Under the pieces are notes generated by a model that saw only the letters and a program-made list of their open reading frames with translations, ran no database searches and was not told the DNA's origin. A DNA stretch of 64,000 bases from Lophium mytilinum (Eukaryota; Ascomycota; Dothideomycetes; Mytilinidiales; Mytilinidiaceae). The DNA lies in contig MU004188.1 of assembly GCA_010093605.1 (NCBI GenBank), positions 1,002,341-1,066,340 of the forward strand, given 5' to 3'. Below, piece by piece: positions 44,719 to 56,514 of this stretch (positions within the stretch are counted from its first letter, which is position 1; each line of letters opens with the position of its first letter). The position numbers were made by a program, and so were the translations under genes.

Positions 44719-45671
44719 GGTGAAAGGAGGGTGCGGCGGTGGGCCGCGAAAAAGAGGTCGTGGAAGGCGCGGCTAGATCATTGGAGTAGATGCAAGGAGA
44801 TATGGCAGCAGATGAGGCGCGTGGGAGTCGTGGTGGAGTGAATGGGGGAGGCTGGGATTGGGACGAGGTGCCGGCGTGGTAGCGGGTGGAGATGATGTTG
44901 TGTCTGCCCTGTGGGTGGATCGAGCTTGCCGCTCCGTGTTTATTCCATTGTTTTGCAGCCGCATCGGGCTACCACGAGAAAGAGCGAGAGGCCAGCGCCC
45001 CTGATTCACGGCAGAGTTTATTGCACAGCGGTCAATTAACAATGCGCTGGTCACCATAGACATTCTTTGTGCTCTCGGGGCGAAGTTGGCAGAACAGGGA
45101 GCCATTTCTGCGTTTGTCGCTGTACCATCCATGGGCCACTCCATCGCCGTCACAGAACACGACGAATGCTCTAGTATTTGCTTTAATATGCAGATAGAGG
45201 TGTCTAGAAACCAAGGCGAACTGCTTATATAGTCCCCCGTGCAACCTGTGCGTAGCCATATAATGTGGCTGGGTGCATCGCGAACGGGGCACGAAAGATG
45301 CGCGAGCTGTTCCCCAGGCCGTGGGGCAAAAGCCAGAGGGTGGGGCGGAATACCTTGGCACTAAAAACGGCTAGGCCAGATCAGCCTCAGAATAGCTCCA
45401 CCCAGCTGCTATTCAAGTTGCTATTGTTCTTATTGTTCGCCAACCTGTCCACCATGGCCACGTCTACCGAACTCTTCGCTAATATCCTAGCTACTCTCTA
45501 ACATTTCATTTCCACATTTCAATCTACTTTTACTTTTGGTGTTCCTGCACTGTGCTTCACATCTCGAATTCTTCCTCAATACACGCAGCTGCCCTTGTCA
45601 ATCTCAGCTTTCTTACTCTTGACTTCCGCCCCGGCTTTTCTTCATCTTCCCCCATCTGCAAATCATCCGGG
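44719..45671. other. Divergent promoter region of HST3/4 and MED16
   Basis: 950 bp between divergent starts. It should contain both promoters. A 15-codon upstream open frame with a strong start context lies at 45454-45501 (see the separate entry). Confidence 0.45.
45454..45501 (+). promoter_or_regulatory. Candidate upstream ORF of MED16
   Basis: ATG in a near-ideal context (CCACCATGG) opens a 15-residue frame beginning MATSTEL and ending at TAA, 170 bp before the MED16 start and not in frame with it. If the transcript begins upstream, it would reduce or regulate MED16 translation. Confidence 0.4.
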
Positions 45672-48600
45672 ATGCCCTTGATGATGGATGACCATGACCA
45701 GCAATATGTCATGGACGATCTTTTTGGCGACTCTGAGGCCGTTCATATCCCTTCCCTAGTCCCTCCCATCAAAGGACTTGACCAACGAATCGATGAATTG
45801 CAAGAGATTGGATGTTGCCAGTAAGTCTTCTCTCATTGGCATAGATCCATCAAACTTCATCTTCGTCATGATCTCACCAGCTGACCTCGGCGCAGAAAGA
45901 TCACATGGTCAAAGACTGGATGCGTCGCTGCAATCACCCCCGGTGGCCGTGGCGTTGAACTCAGTGCTTTCCATAGGAGCCCCTCAGACGGCACATGGCA
46001 GCTCGGCGAGAAAATAGCTCTAGCTATACCAGCAGCGTCTGACGAATTCCCCTACATTCATGTCGCCTGGGGCCACCTCGGAACCGACTTGGTTGTGATA
46101 GATGCTGCCGGACGGGTGTCCATCTACACGACTATTTACGCGCTTGCCCGTATGAAACCCTCAAAAACTCAGTTTGCCAATCATGAAGATGAGATGGGAG
46201 CAATAGTCGGCATGCACTGGCTCTCACTCATCCCCCACCAGCAGAAGGTATAGCCCCACAAGCCAAATGAGGAAATAAGTTTAACAGATTATAGGCACAT
46301 ATTCCATGGTCAGCCGACCGCAATGGAGAAGACTGGAGTTTCCAGATATCTAGCGCTACCTTCAACCACGCCCATCACCCAGCGGAGAGCAAGGCAGGTT
46401 TCCTGACCGTTGGGAGGAACGGCTCTCTCAAGCTTCGATTTCAACAGCCAGACAGCAGCTGGCACGAGGCCTCGACCGAGCTAGAACATATCGATTCTGC
46501 ACGACAGCCGTTCACCCATGCTGCGTTTGCGCCTGACAATGGTAAGCTCTCTTCGTTAGTGTTCTGTTCTATGCTAATGTCATAGACAATACGCTGCTAC
46601 TTGTTGCTCACAACGTCATCGGTCATCTCCATACATATCGCGTCCGGATTAACTGGAAGGTGCCACAAGGCCTCAACCCACAGCAGATTTCAAAGTTGCC
46701 CCTCAATCCAACCTTGAAAGTCACGAGCCTACTGGTGGAAGATCGTTGTTACCCAGAAAGCTCGACTGGAATCGCCGGCGATATGACGACTGGACCTACA
46801 CAGCAAATCCAGATACCCGGCCAGCTCACCCATCTCAGCTTTCTCCCGACCACTCCTGAGCCTGGTTCTGCCGGCTTCCCAACCGTTCTGGCCATCTTTT
46901 CCCATTGCCCGAGTCCAATATCTTCCCTCGACCAGACACAGCCACCACAGAGCTCCTTCAGCATTGTCGCCCGATGGGAGCTTCATCAACCACAGAGTCA
47001 TCATCTTCATCCCACCATCGACCAAGTCTCATCAAAGCGAAAGACTGTTGGTGGAGTACCGCCTCGGCAAACCTTTCGCCTAAAGAGACTGCCGGACTTT
47101 ATGACAGGGTCCTTAGTTCTCTCGTCGTTTCCGATCTTCTTCAACACGACCCTAGCATTCTGCCAAAGCGATGGCACCATCGAGTTCCGGCAGCGATCAA
47201 CCCTGAATGTTGTCATACCAGACTATAGCACAAACAGAGTTTCCTCTCTATCTCAAGCTGGATTTGCCTTCTCAAATCTCGACCCGTCCCTCCACATTGC
47301 ACTATCAGCCAATCACTGCATGGCTGTAGCAATGCAAAGTGACGGAGAATATAAACTCAAATCTATGGAATATACTTTCGGTCCCCTTAAATCGATCGAA
47401 GACGACCCCAAGAACCACGCCGCCATCGCTGCCCTGGTCCTTCAACACACAGCCGCCGCGAACCAATACTTCACATCCGACGACATATTCGCACTCGTCG
47501 ATCCCGATATCACGGACGCCACAAGTCGCGCATTCGTATCTCAAGCCTTCCGCGCCCTCTCTGTGAACCTCGACTGCAACCAGGAAGATGCCAATAACGC
47601 CCTGAGTCTGATGAACCGCAGCACACAATTCGTCAAATGCCTCAGCGCGCAAGCCTACTTTGGCTCTTCAAACAGCTCTACTGGCATCCAGCGCAACCTC
47701 CCAAGCAAACTCGCCTGGGCCGTCCTAAACATCCGCTACACAACCCAAATCATGACCATGATGATGCGCATGCACGGCGCCATCGACAAGAACCCGCCGC
47801 GCCCCGACATCGCCGCCTCCCTCCTCGGGCTATGCCGCTGGATGATGAACATGATGGTCTGGATGATCGACGAGCTAATGACGCTCGGCCAAACCCTCCG
47901 CAGACACCCCAACTACAACAACGGCGCCTACGACCGCGCGCTCCTACAATCCCACCTCACCGCCCGCGCCGCGCCGTCCCTCATTCTCCTCCTATCGTCC
48001 TTCACGCGCATGATGCTGAAGAACTGGCAACAGCCCCTGGCGTGGATCTCGCGCTTCGCCGGCGGCCTGGCCCAGAACGCGCCGACGCCCGAGATGCGCG
48101 CCACCTACATGCCGCTGCAGGTCGCCTTCGCCGAGTGCCCCTTCGACTGGCGCTTTTTCGAGACCCTCGTCCGCGAGGCCATCGCGCAGGTCGCGGCGTG
48201 CTACAAGCGTGCAGGGCTCTCGGACGCGCAGCGCGGCGCGGTGGAGAAGGAGCTCATGATGGGCGTGGTGCCCGAGGTGCTGATGCCGGCGGCCCGGCGG
48301 CTGGTCGGCGGCGCGCTGTTCGATCAGCACATGCTGCTTGATCGCATCGATCCCGCAAGGGTTATGTTTCATGATATTCGCTGGCTGGGGCTGAATCCGA
48401 GTAATAGGACAAGGGAGTGGCAGCGCGAGCATGTGGTGGATGTTTGCCAGAAGTTTGTGCTGAAGCCGAAGGAGATGCGGTTGCAGGCGAAGGGGGTGGA
48501 TGGGGCGGAGCAGCAGAGGTGGCGGAGGTGCACGAGGTGTGGGGCGCTTATGGAGGATGTCACGCCGAATCATGGGAGGGATAGTGTGGATAGGCCGCCG

Positions 48601-48687
48601 ACGTGGATCGTGAGTATTGCGAAGCATTGTGTGTGTCAGGGGGGGTGGATGCTCGTGGGTTGGCCGGAGAATGCAGTTGGGGCATGA
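45672..48687 (+). CDS. MED16: Mediator subunit 16 (Sin4)
   Basis: A tail-module subunit of the Mediator complex, relaying activator signals to RNA polymerase II. Exons are 45672-45820, 45896-46247, 46295-46541 and 46586-48687, giving 949 residues, normal for filamentous fungi. The N-terminus MPLMMDDHD is family-typical. The first 500 residues form the beta-propeller, with KITWSKTGCVAAITPGGRGV, the DLVVIDAAGRVSIY strand and HMPWSAD-like AHIPWSADR blocks. The helical C-terminal half has MMMRMHGAIDKNPPRPDIAA and ends with a zinc-like CTRCGALMED. All joins are in phase. The frame is open upstream to 45552, but MPLMM is the family start. The GC-rich third codon positions of its last exon create long, meaningless open frames on other strands. 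Confidence 0.93.
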
Positions 48688-49069
48688 GAAGGGGATGATT
48701 TGGTTGATTGGGATCTATCGTTTTCTTTGGATAGGGGACCGACGGAGTTGTTTTACTTCTATATACCAGTATCTGTTTTCATCTTACGCCCCTCTCCTTT
48801 TTGAAATGTGTTGAAGTACCCTGATGAACGAGTGTGCACAGAGCTTGGCTCAAGCACCTTATATTTGTTTAATCGCTTCAAGCTTGACGTTTGATATTTA
48901 GGATGATACAAAGTCGTTTGTATAGTACATTAATATTTACAGGCTCTAAAACCTAGAACAGGTACCGCTTCACAGCACACTTCTCCGCTCTTGGATGCGT
49001 CCCTACATCGAGCTATCAACCCGATCTCCACCTCAAATCTCAACATCCTCCGCAAAACCTGTCCCCTCC
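48688..49069. other. Convergent intergenic region
   Basis: 380 bp between the 3' ends of MED16 and the mitochondrial protein gene; AT-rich, likely 3' untranslated sequence. Confidence 0.35.
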
Positions 49070-50299
49070 CTACTCCATCCCGTCCATCAACGCCACCTTA
49101 TCCAATACCATCCCCCTCACCCCCACCCACTCCCTCAACCCCTCCCACTCCTCCCCCTCCTCCTCCCCCCTCCGCCACGTCTCTTTGAAGCCCCATGCGC
49201 CCGCCACCCTATCCACCGCCCCCCTCTCCTCCTCCCTTAACCACCGCTCCCTCAGCGGCATCCCCATCGCCCACGTCACGCGATCCATCTGATCATTCGC
49301 CGTCGTAACCGCAACCACCCCGATCGTCGCCGTCGCGCCGACATACGTGAACATGCCCGCAAACGCCATCGCCGTTGCGGTTCCCGGGTCCATAGTACTC
49401 TGATACTGCGCCAGCTGGCCGGCGAGGGTATACACAGCGAGGGGCGCAAGGGCAGCGCCGAGGAACGGGGGCAGCGCGCGGCGAAGTATCTTGGCGCGGC
49501 GGAAGGCCGGGGCGCGGTAGGTGGTTTCGATGACGTCGAGGGCGAGGGGCAAGGATTTGGAGGCGATGGCGGCGCTGAGGGCGGTTGCGGCGACGGCGGG
49601 GGGGATGGCGGCGCTGGCGGCGGAGGGGGATTGGGGGGTGTAGGTTGGTGGGTTGGTGGAGGGTTTCGGGACGGGTTTGGAGGCGTATAGGGTGAAGGCT
49701 TCTGGGAGGGTGGAGGGCCGCGAGAGGACGGATTGGGTGGTTGTGTAGGTTTCTAGTATCGCGGGGGTGATGAAGACAGGGGGGTGCGTGAGGAGGGTGT
49801 AGGCGAGGTTGGAGAGGCGGTCGATTTGCGCGGCGTTGGAGGGGGAGGGGGCCGGGTTGAGCGTGAGGATGGCGGAGGCGGGGGTCGAGGTTGATTTGGG
49901 TGTATTTGGGGTCGAGGGTTGGGGTTCGACGAGAAGGTGGGCGGCGGATTCGCAGGCTTTGAGGGCTGCTAGGGTCTCTTCTTCGGATGGGATAGTGGGA
50001 GAGTTGAGTATTGCGTTGACCAGTTTCTCGGCTTCTCGTATCTCGAAGGAAGCCTGGGAGCCATTTCTGGGGGATAGCCGCGCTTGCGACGGCGAATTGG
50101 GCGGGGGATGACCTGCTGAGGTAGCCTTCCGCGCCAATGTCTTTGGAATTGCTGATCGAGGTTGAGGCCGGGCAGCTGGGCGTAATAGAGCTGACGACGA
50201 CAGGAGGCGGCGCTGCGGGCCAGGCTGCCGCAATATGTGGTCGCACAACTGGCAAAGCGACTGCGGCCTGCGGCGTAGTATAAGGATTGGCCGGTCCAT
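49070..50299 (-). CDS. Probable mitochondrial membrane protein, function unknown
   Basis: Single exon of 409 residues. The N-terminal 60 residues are rich in Arg, Ser, Ala and Leu with no acidic residue except near the start, an excellent mitochondrial presequence. The middle is Ala/Pro/Ser-rich. Two hydrophobic segments lie at about 285-305 (PFLGAALAPLAVYTLAGQLA) and 315-340 (AMAFAGMFTYVGATATIGVVAV), with a short loop. The C-terminus WGFKETWRRGEEEGEEWEGL then VLDKVALMDGME looks conserved in ascomycetes (memory, not tested). The combination suggests an inner-membrane protein with a matrix or intermembrane tail. I cannot name it. It shares a 345 bp divergent promoter with verprolin. Confidence 0.75.
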   Translation of the reverse strand: MDRPILILRRRPQSLCQLCDHILRQPGPQRRLLSSSALLRPAARPQPRSAIPKTLARKATSAGHPPPNSPSQARLSPRNGSQASFEIREAEKLVNAILNSPTIPSEEETLAALKACESAAHLLVEPQPSTPNTPKSTSTPASAILTLNPAPSPSNAAQIDRLSNLAYTLLTHPPVFITPAILETYTTTQSVLSRPSTLPEAFTLYASKPVPKPSTNPPTYTPQSPSAASAAIPPAVAATALSAAIASKSLPLALDVIETTYRAPAFRRAKILRRALPPFLGAALAPLAVYTLAGQLAQYQSTMDPGTATAMAFAGMFTYVGATATIGVVAVTTANDQMDRVTWAMGMPLRERWLREEERGAVDRVAGAWGFKETWRRGEEEGEEWEGLREWVGVRGMVLDKVALMDGME

Positions 50300-50644
50300 T
50301 GCGAGTGCGGAAATCTTTCGAATTGAATTTCGTAGCTCTCTGCAACACTAGGCAGCTCATGAAGTTGATATTGCCAAGCTCTCGAAGCTGAGTCAGCGGC
50401 CGTCACTCGAATCGCGCGTCACTCCCGCTGTCCGTCCGTAACTTCTGCTGCCCAACAGCTAGCCTGTACATATACGCCCACTTCGATTCGCCAACACACG
50501 CCAACAGACCTATTCACTGTACCCGTGCAGCTGCGAGCAGCCATTCCCGAATGTCACACACATGAGCCTCCCTGCCGCCCACTAAACCAGACATACGGCC
50601 ACCTCTCTCGAAGCTCCCGAAGCTGATATCGCACTACCTTCAAC
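50300..50644. other. Divergent promoter, mitochondrial protein and verprolin
   Basis: 345 bp between two divergent starts. An open frame on the minus strand (to 50406) overlaps it but has no domain. The region probably contains both promoters. Confidence 0.4.
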
Positions 50645-52233
50645 ATGTCTGCTCCACCTCCTCCTCCACCGCCGCCGCCTCCTCCGCCAGGTGGGCCTCC
50701 TAAGGGCAGGCCAAAGGCTGGAGCTGGAAGAGTACGTGACAAGCCATCGGAGTCTCATGGGCTCTGGGAGTTGAAGGCTGCTCTATTAATAGTTTCGTGA
50801 TTGCATTAGGCTAACACCAAGCTCAGGGCGCACTTCTGGGAGACATCACCAAAGGCGCAAGACTAAAGAAAGTGACTGCTGTCAACGACCGATCCGCGCC
50901 AATCGTTGGAAAAGTGTCAGATGGTCCCGCCGCGCCTCCTATGGGAGCAGCACCACCAGTTCCCGGAATGGGGAGAGCGGCTCCAGCACCTCCAGGAGGC
51001 CTGGCGCCACCTGTACCTGGGAATCGGGCAAGGAGTAATAGCGATACTGGGAGGGATGTATCGACTGACTCGGCGATGAGTGCTGCACCACAACTAGGAG
51101 GACTTTTTGCAGGAGGAATGCCGAAGCTCCGCAAGTCAGGGGGTGTGAAGACAGGAGCAGAGAGCCAATCGCCGTATATGTCAGACCCAGAATCATCACG
51201 AAGTTCTGTCCCACGACCGCCGACGGGTTTTGCACCAAAGCCACCAGGAGCTGCTCCAGGAGCTGCTCCGCCTCGACCTCCAGGAGGCGCCCCTCGACCT
51301 CTCAATCCTGCTGTATCAGCACTGAAGAATAATCTAAGACCCACTTCGGTGATGTCGACAGCTTCAGCGCCAGAATTTGCAGGAGGGAAGCCGAAACCAC
51401 CGCCGCCAATTGGAAAAAAACCTCCTATTCCTCCTCCAACATCACGAAAACCGTCCGGCTTCGCTCCACCGCCTCCTTCAGCGCCTGCAGCACGGCCTCC
51501 TCCACCTCCTTCATTTCTACCGCCTTCATTACCTCCAGCTCCACCTCCTCTACCACCAAGTTCAGCGCCAAAAGCACCTCCGGCTCGATTTACACCTCCC
51601 CCGCCACCATCCAGCGCACCACCACCACCCGCTTCCGCTCCAACAAACGGCCATGCGCCTTCACTAGCAGAACAAGCAGCTCGGAACGCGTTCGGGCGAG
51701 CTTCTCCAGCTGCTCCTCCCCCGCCACCCCCCTCTCCGCCAGTCTCAAGATCGGACGACGAATACGACCCGTACCGCTACACCGCTCCATCACCACCTCC
51801 CGCCTCCAAAGCTCCCGCCCCGCCCTCGGCACCACCACCTCCACCCTCCGCGGCGCCCTCAAGACCCTCGTCGTCTGCACCGCCCCCTCCCTCCATGGCG
51901 CCCTCACGACCCTCTTCATCTGCACCACCGCCTCCTTCGCCTGCGCCATCACGACCACCAATGTCACAAGCACCTGTACGCTCTATGCTAGATCCCAGTT
52001 CTTACACCCTATCGAACGGTGGAGGCGGAGGGCACTCAGGCCGCAGTTCCGGACATACAAGCCCGGGGCACGGAGGTAGAGGAGGAGGGCGCGTGGTCCC
52101 GATTCATGATCTGCGGTGGAAGTTCCAGGATGAGAGTCAGTTGCCGATTCCGAGACCGTTCACGGGAGGAAGTAAGAGGTATAGAGCAGGACGGGGGAGT
52201 AGTGTGCCGTTGGATTTGGGGGCGTATGATTAG
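50645..52233 (+). CDS. VRP1: Verprolin (WIP family), actin regulator
   Basis: A WASP-interacting protein of actin patches that binds G-actin and Las17/WASP. Exons are 50645-50731 and 50827-52233, giving 497 residues. It opens with MSAPPPPPP and a run of about 13 prolines, then a WH2 actin-binding motif GALLGDITKGARLKKV (residues 30-45) with the hallmark LKKV. Most of the protein is proline-rich, with profilin- and SH3-type poly-Pro runs such as PPPPPSPPVS, and near-perfect 15-residue repeats APSRPSSSAPPPPSx. The C-terminus RWKFQDESQLPIPRPF followed by KRYRAGRGSSVPLDL is the conserved WASP-binding end. All key parts are present and the splice falls exactly before the WH2 domain. The proline repeats create long shadow frames on other strands. 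Confidence 0.95.
51829..51960 (+). repeat. 45 bp minisatellite in verprolin
   Basis: Two adjacent 45 bp units (51853-51897 and 51898-51942), plus partial flanking copies, encode APSRPSSSAPPPPS followed by M or P. The codons of the two copies differ at several third positions. Copy number is likely to vary between strains. Confidence 0.7.
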
Positions 52234-54537
52234 CGTGAGAACGAGTTGTGTGTGTGGATGACGATTCTTGGTTGTTGGGTTCAGGGGTTTGCTGAGTTGT
52301 GGGTTGTGCGGCATGAAGGCGTTGAGGCGATAGCGATTGATGAGGGAACGTTTAATCGCCGCTGAAAGGTTCTAAATATCAAATATGAAGATCGGACTGT
52401 AAGAGTTGGATCCTGATTCATTACTTGGTGCCTCGCAAATTCGTTATGTGTCTGTCTCGAACGGTCTTCCATTCTTTTTATTCTCTTTCGACCACTTCTG
52501 AATTATGTCACTGGCTAGTGAGTGCTGTCACATGATGATCCTGCGCTCACCTTCTTTTCACGTGCCCTTAATTTTTCTGGCGTATGAAATCTTCGTCGGC
52601 TCGCCCACTGGCGACATCTTCTTCATGAGAGGAGACCGTCTAGCAATATGGAAAAGGTGTTCCGGTAATCAGCTACAAAGAAGGCACATGGGTCTGAGAC
52701 TGATCGAAAAATAACCCATACGCCTATATGATGTTGTGGAGGTTGGAGTGGGGACCAAACCGTCCGAGAAGCTTGCGATGCGGTCGCGATTGGGGTGGAT
52801 TGAACGGAAGTTTTCTAACTGATGATGGTCATCAAAACAACATAAGGGTAGATCTCAGTCATGCGGTATGCTAATCTCATCTTTCGTGTTTGAACATAGT
52901 TAACAAGTAGCAGAATATCTCATCTGCTTTTTTAGTGGCAAGTGGAGGTGCTGGAGAGCATCAGTGGATTACTATGAAGACAGTATTACTGCGATACCGC
53001 CTCTAGTGTTGCAGACATAATGACCTCAGCTGGGTCCTTATTCATCTCTCGCCTCCCACGCCACAACATTGATTGCCAGAGCGTTTGATTTCAAACACTC
53101 CAACCAAGCCATATGTCTTCAGAATGAACCGTTGGTTCAAACCCCAGCTCCTTCTTGTTCGTCTATCGGAAGTTTCGAGAAGCTTTTATACCTTCTCCTT
53201 CGCCGCTGACTAAGTTAAATCACGGGAAGGGCATGTGCCTTCTCCTCGTTAACTTCTCGTAGATGGGTGACAGCGATTGTCAAAGGACTAGTGAGGAGCA
53301 CGTGCTTGCTTACGTGCCTTATCGAATCTATCTTTCTCCTGGGGTACAAAACCGTAGATTCTTCGCGTTGTCGACTCTTCTTTCACGGATGCTCCTCAAG
53401 CTTATGGGGAATTGAAAACATTCGACAGAAGCAACATATGGGTGCGGCGGGCGTGGGTCAAAAGCTGGAAGAAAGCCCGTCATGTGGCCGGGGCTGTGTG
53501 TGCAAAACCCCAGACAGCTTCACCACATGTGGAGAGGGTTCCTGAAACGGTTCGATGCTCTTCATCCTTTTTCTTTGCGGATGCTCTTTAGTAAGAGGAA
53601 ACGCTGATGACTAGTATACTCTCCTGTCAGCTGCGCTGTTCTTTATTTCAAATTGTTGATGCTATGCATCAACGAGAAAAGGACTCTCTCCTCTAGCTCC
53701 ACGAACATGATATGGGCCTGTTACAATTTTGGACTCCCACCCCCGCATTGGGTAACTCCACTTCGCATTGTTGTTCCCAACGCCCACACGGAGCCATTTC
53801 AATCCTCTTGCGCTCTTTTTGCAAACACGGCCCTGGTTCGCTTTCCTGGTTTCCTATCGAAGTGGAGAAGAAGGTTATATACCTCGTTCCTAACCATGTC
53901 ACGAGGAAGCCACGTGCTCCTGTCATCGCCGGAGTCGAAAAAGGGCAAAAGAAAGCAAGATCAATCTCAGCTACCCCTCGGAATCGGACTAGGGCAGCAC
54001 TAGTCGAACTCCGTAAGAGCAGCCGAGATGTTTTCGCCCGGGTTTTTTGGGTTTTGCAATCATAGGGTTGTTGGTGGCGTACGAGAGCAGGACACGTAGA
54101 CCACACCCAAGATTGAATGTCTAGGAAAATAAAGTGACTTATGTACCATGTGTGATATCGAGGTGTGTGTGTTAGGCCGCTCTGACAAGTTGTGCCGTAC
54201 ATTTATTCACCACGATTATAGTCAAAGGTAGCCTAATAGTCTTCGTAGACCTCGCTACATAGTGGAATAAATTGGGAAATACGTAAATAACGATGTAGTC
54301 GCCCATCGGACACCAAGGGCAACGATGGGGACGATGTGCAAAAAAAACACAGGGGCGGCCATCATTGAGTAACCTAGCCATGGTGGAATGCGCGTTAAAG
54401 GTGACATAGGGTCGTTGAAAAAGGACCAAAACTACTGATGCCGATTTGCCGGACCTACTTTCCGTACAATAGTAATTGGAATTCTGCGCCTGCAAACAGA
54501 GAGGAATGAATCTTAGGCCGCGTGAAACCTTGAGAGC
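52234..54537. other. Gene-poor region, 2.3 kb
   Basis: Between verprolin and the P450. Overlapping open frames at 53650-54200 on both strands show no domain. A chance GGTTCAAACCC box is present at 53134 without tRNA structure. No transposon remains recognised. Confidence 0.35.
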
Positions 54538-56514
54538 TCACAATGCTAGCATCTCACTATCGCTTTTCTGCCATGGATAGACTTCCTCAATCGACCGTAT
54601 CAGCTGTTCGTGGCGAGGAGAGCGCGGCTTGATCAAGTTCTCAAAAGGCGCTGGTTGACTGATTACCCCGGGCTCGAATTCGATGACAGGCTCAACTTCT
54701 TTGCCGTTCTTGACGCTCTTGCTAATATTGAATACGGCTAGTGTTTGCGCGATGTTGAGAAATATTGCATTTTCGGCCAGGATTTTTCCCGGGCAGATTC
54801 GTCGTCCGAAGCCGAACACGAAATCGCGCGGGTCAGGTTCCGGCACATGGCCATCTGAGGCCAGGAACCGTTCAGGCTTAAACGCGGTAGGGTCAGGATA
54901 GACCTCTGGGTCATGCGTAAAGTGCCTAGTTCGATTTCAGTATCCTATTCGCTATCAGTGCATTTGGAACACCAGGTACTCACCAAACGTTGGCAAATAA
55001 CATAGAGCCTTTGGGAATGAAGTAGCCCTCGCACACATCATCTTTTGTGCTAGTATGGGGAAGGCCCATTGGTGCGACCGGATGCCAACGAAGAACCTCT
55101 TTCACTGTGGCATCGATGTAAGGCAATTGCTCACGATCCGCACAAGTTGGAAGCCTTTCCGATCCTATGACTCGATCAAGCTCTTTTTGTGCCTTCTTCT
55201 GCACCTCTGGAAAGACAGTCATAGCAAGGAAGAAGCACGAGATCGAAGACACCGTCTGAAGCAGTTAGATCGGTAGCAGGGAGAAGAAATAAGACTTCAA
55301 ATAGCTCACCGTATCCATACCCGCCGTGTATAGCGACATGGGTGACCACTTATTAGTGAGCTTCTCTTCCGCACCTGAATCGCCTTGTTCCAGCAATTGC
55401 GATAGGAAAGAACCATTCTCTTGACCTTGAGTCATTTGATGTTTTACAAAGGCGTATGGCTTCTCCGTCACATCAGTCAAGGCAGTCCCCCATTCGCGGG
55501 CAGTCTGCTTAAACCCAGTGCCGGGAAACCAGTCTGGGACGTGCTTCACTGCCATGTATAAGCTCTAGGCACGTAGCAGTTACTCAAACTTACAGAATGG
55601 CATAATGTCAACCATGAAAGCACCTGGGACGGCAGCCCGGCCGAAATTCTCCATAGCATCACCCGCCATTTCGATGAGAGGATCCTTTTTGTGGGACTCC
55701 GCTGTATAGCCGTAGGCAATTTTCAAGATCACAGTACCCGCTTCCCTAGTAGCGGTAGACATTAGTAGTGGACCAGCAAAAAATACGCGCTGGCACGAAG
55801 AAAGATCATACTTTCTAATGTGCTCAATCAAGTCTCTAGGCTTGGCGAGAACATGCAGTAGGAAGTGACCGACTTCCGCCTCTTGCAATGCATTGAACTG
55901 GGAGGCTAGCCCCTTGGAGCCGATGATTCGGGACATATTCTTGCGGTAGGTTCGAAAGCGATGATTATAGGCAGAGAGCCCGATCGAGTCCTCCCATCCT
56001 ACCCTAGGAGCAAAGGTGTTAGCATCAGCATCTTCAATATTTCCCTAGCCCCAGAAATTCCACTGAAGCTCAAGAAGGGGTGCCTCTGACATACATCTCT
56101 CCAGCAAAGACCTGCCTAGGTCGCGACGAGTGAATCGCTGACCGTTTCTCCATGAGCTCAAAGGCCAGCCGTGGTTCGTTTAGAATGACCAAAGTTTGAC
56201 CCATGACAGTTACAGAGCTGATCGGACCTGTCACATGGTAAGCATCAGCGGTCTTAGCACCAGGTTCGCGGTTGAGGAAAACTTGGAAAAGCCATGAGCG
56301 AGTGCCACGAACCATATAAATATTTGTGCTTGAGCCAATGGTGGGCTTCGAGTACGCCGGGCTTGGGCAGATCATTCAAGTTGCCGACGAGAGGAAAACC
56401 TCTGGGGCCAGGCGGTAGTTGAGGTTTGCTCGCATTTTTGGACCGACTTAAAATGCTGACCGCGAACAGTATGAAGAAGCCACCAACTATTAAAGTAAGG
56501 ATGCTCAGAGCCAT
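54538..56514 (-). CDS. Cytochrome P450 monooxygenase
   Basis: An ER-anchored haem monooxygenase, most like the O-methylsterigmatocystin oxidoreductase-type group of ascomycete P450s. Minus-strand exons are 56514-56313, 56227-56095, 56003-55812, 55745-55594, 55548-55310, 55255-54984 and 54925-54538, giving 525 residues in phase. A membrane anchor lies at about residues 3-20, followed by the LPPGPRGFPLVGNL hinge. The I-helix AGMDTT is at 302-307, formed across an intron. KEVLRWHP is the K-helix ExxR, and the haem loop FGFGRRICPG has its cysteine at 441. Everything needed for activity is present. The third intron (55746-55811, 66 bp) is stop-free and a multiple of three. No PKS, NRPS or terpene gene adjoins it, so the substrate is unknown. 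Confidence 0.93.

Noticed and set aside
47637-48627. Long open frames on both strands inside MED16
   Set aside because: They overlap the conserved helical half of Med16. Its GC-rich third codon positions remove stops in other frames, and their Arg/Pro/His-rich translations are typical shadows.
49293-50360. A 355-codon minus-strand frame overlapping the mitochondrial protein
   Set aside because: Low-complexity Arg/Pro/His sequence in another frame; the chosen frame has a presequence and membrane helices.
53134-53144. GGTTCAAACCC resembling a tRNA B box
   Set aside because: No A box at the right distance and no cloverleaf pairing could be formed by eye.
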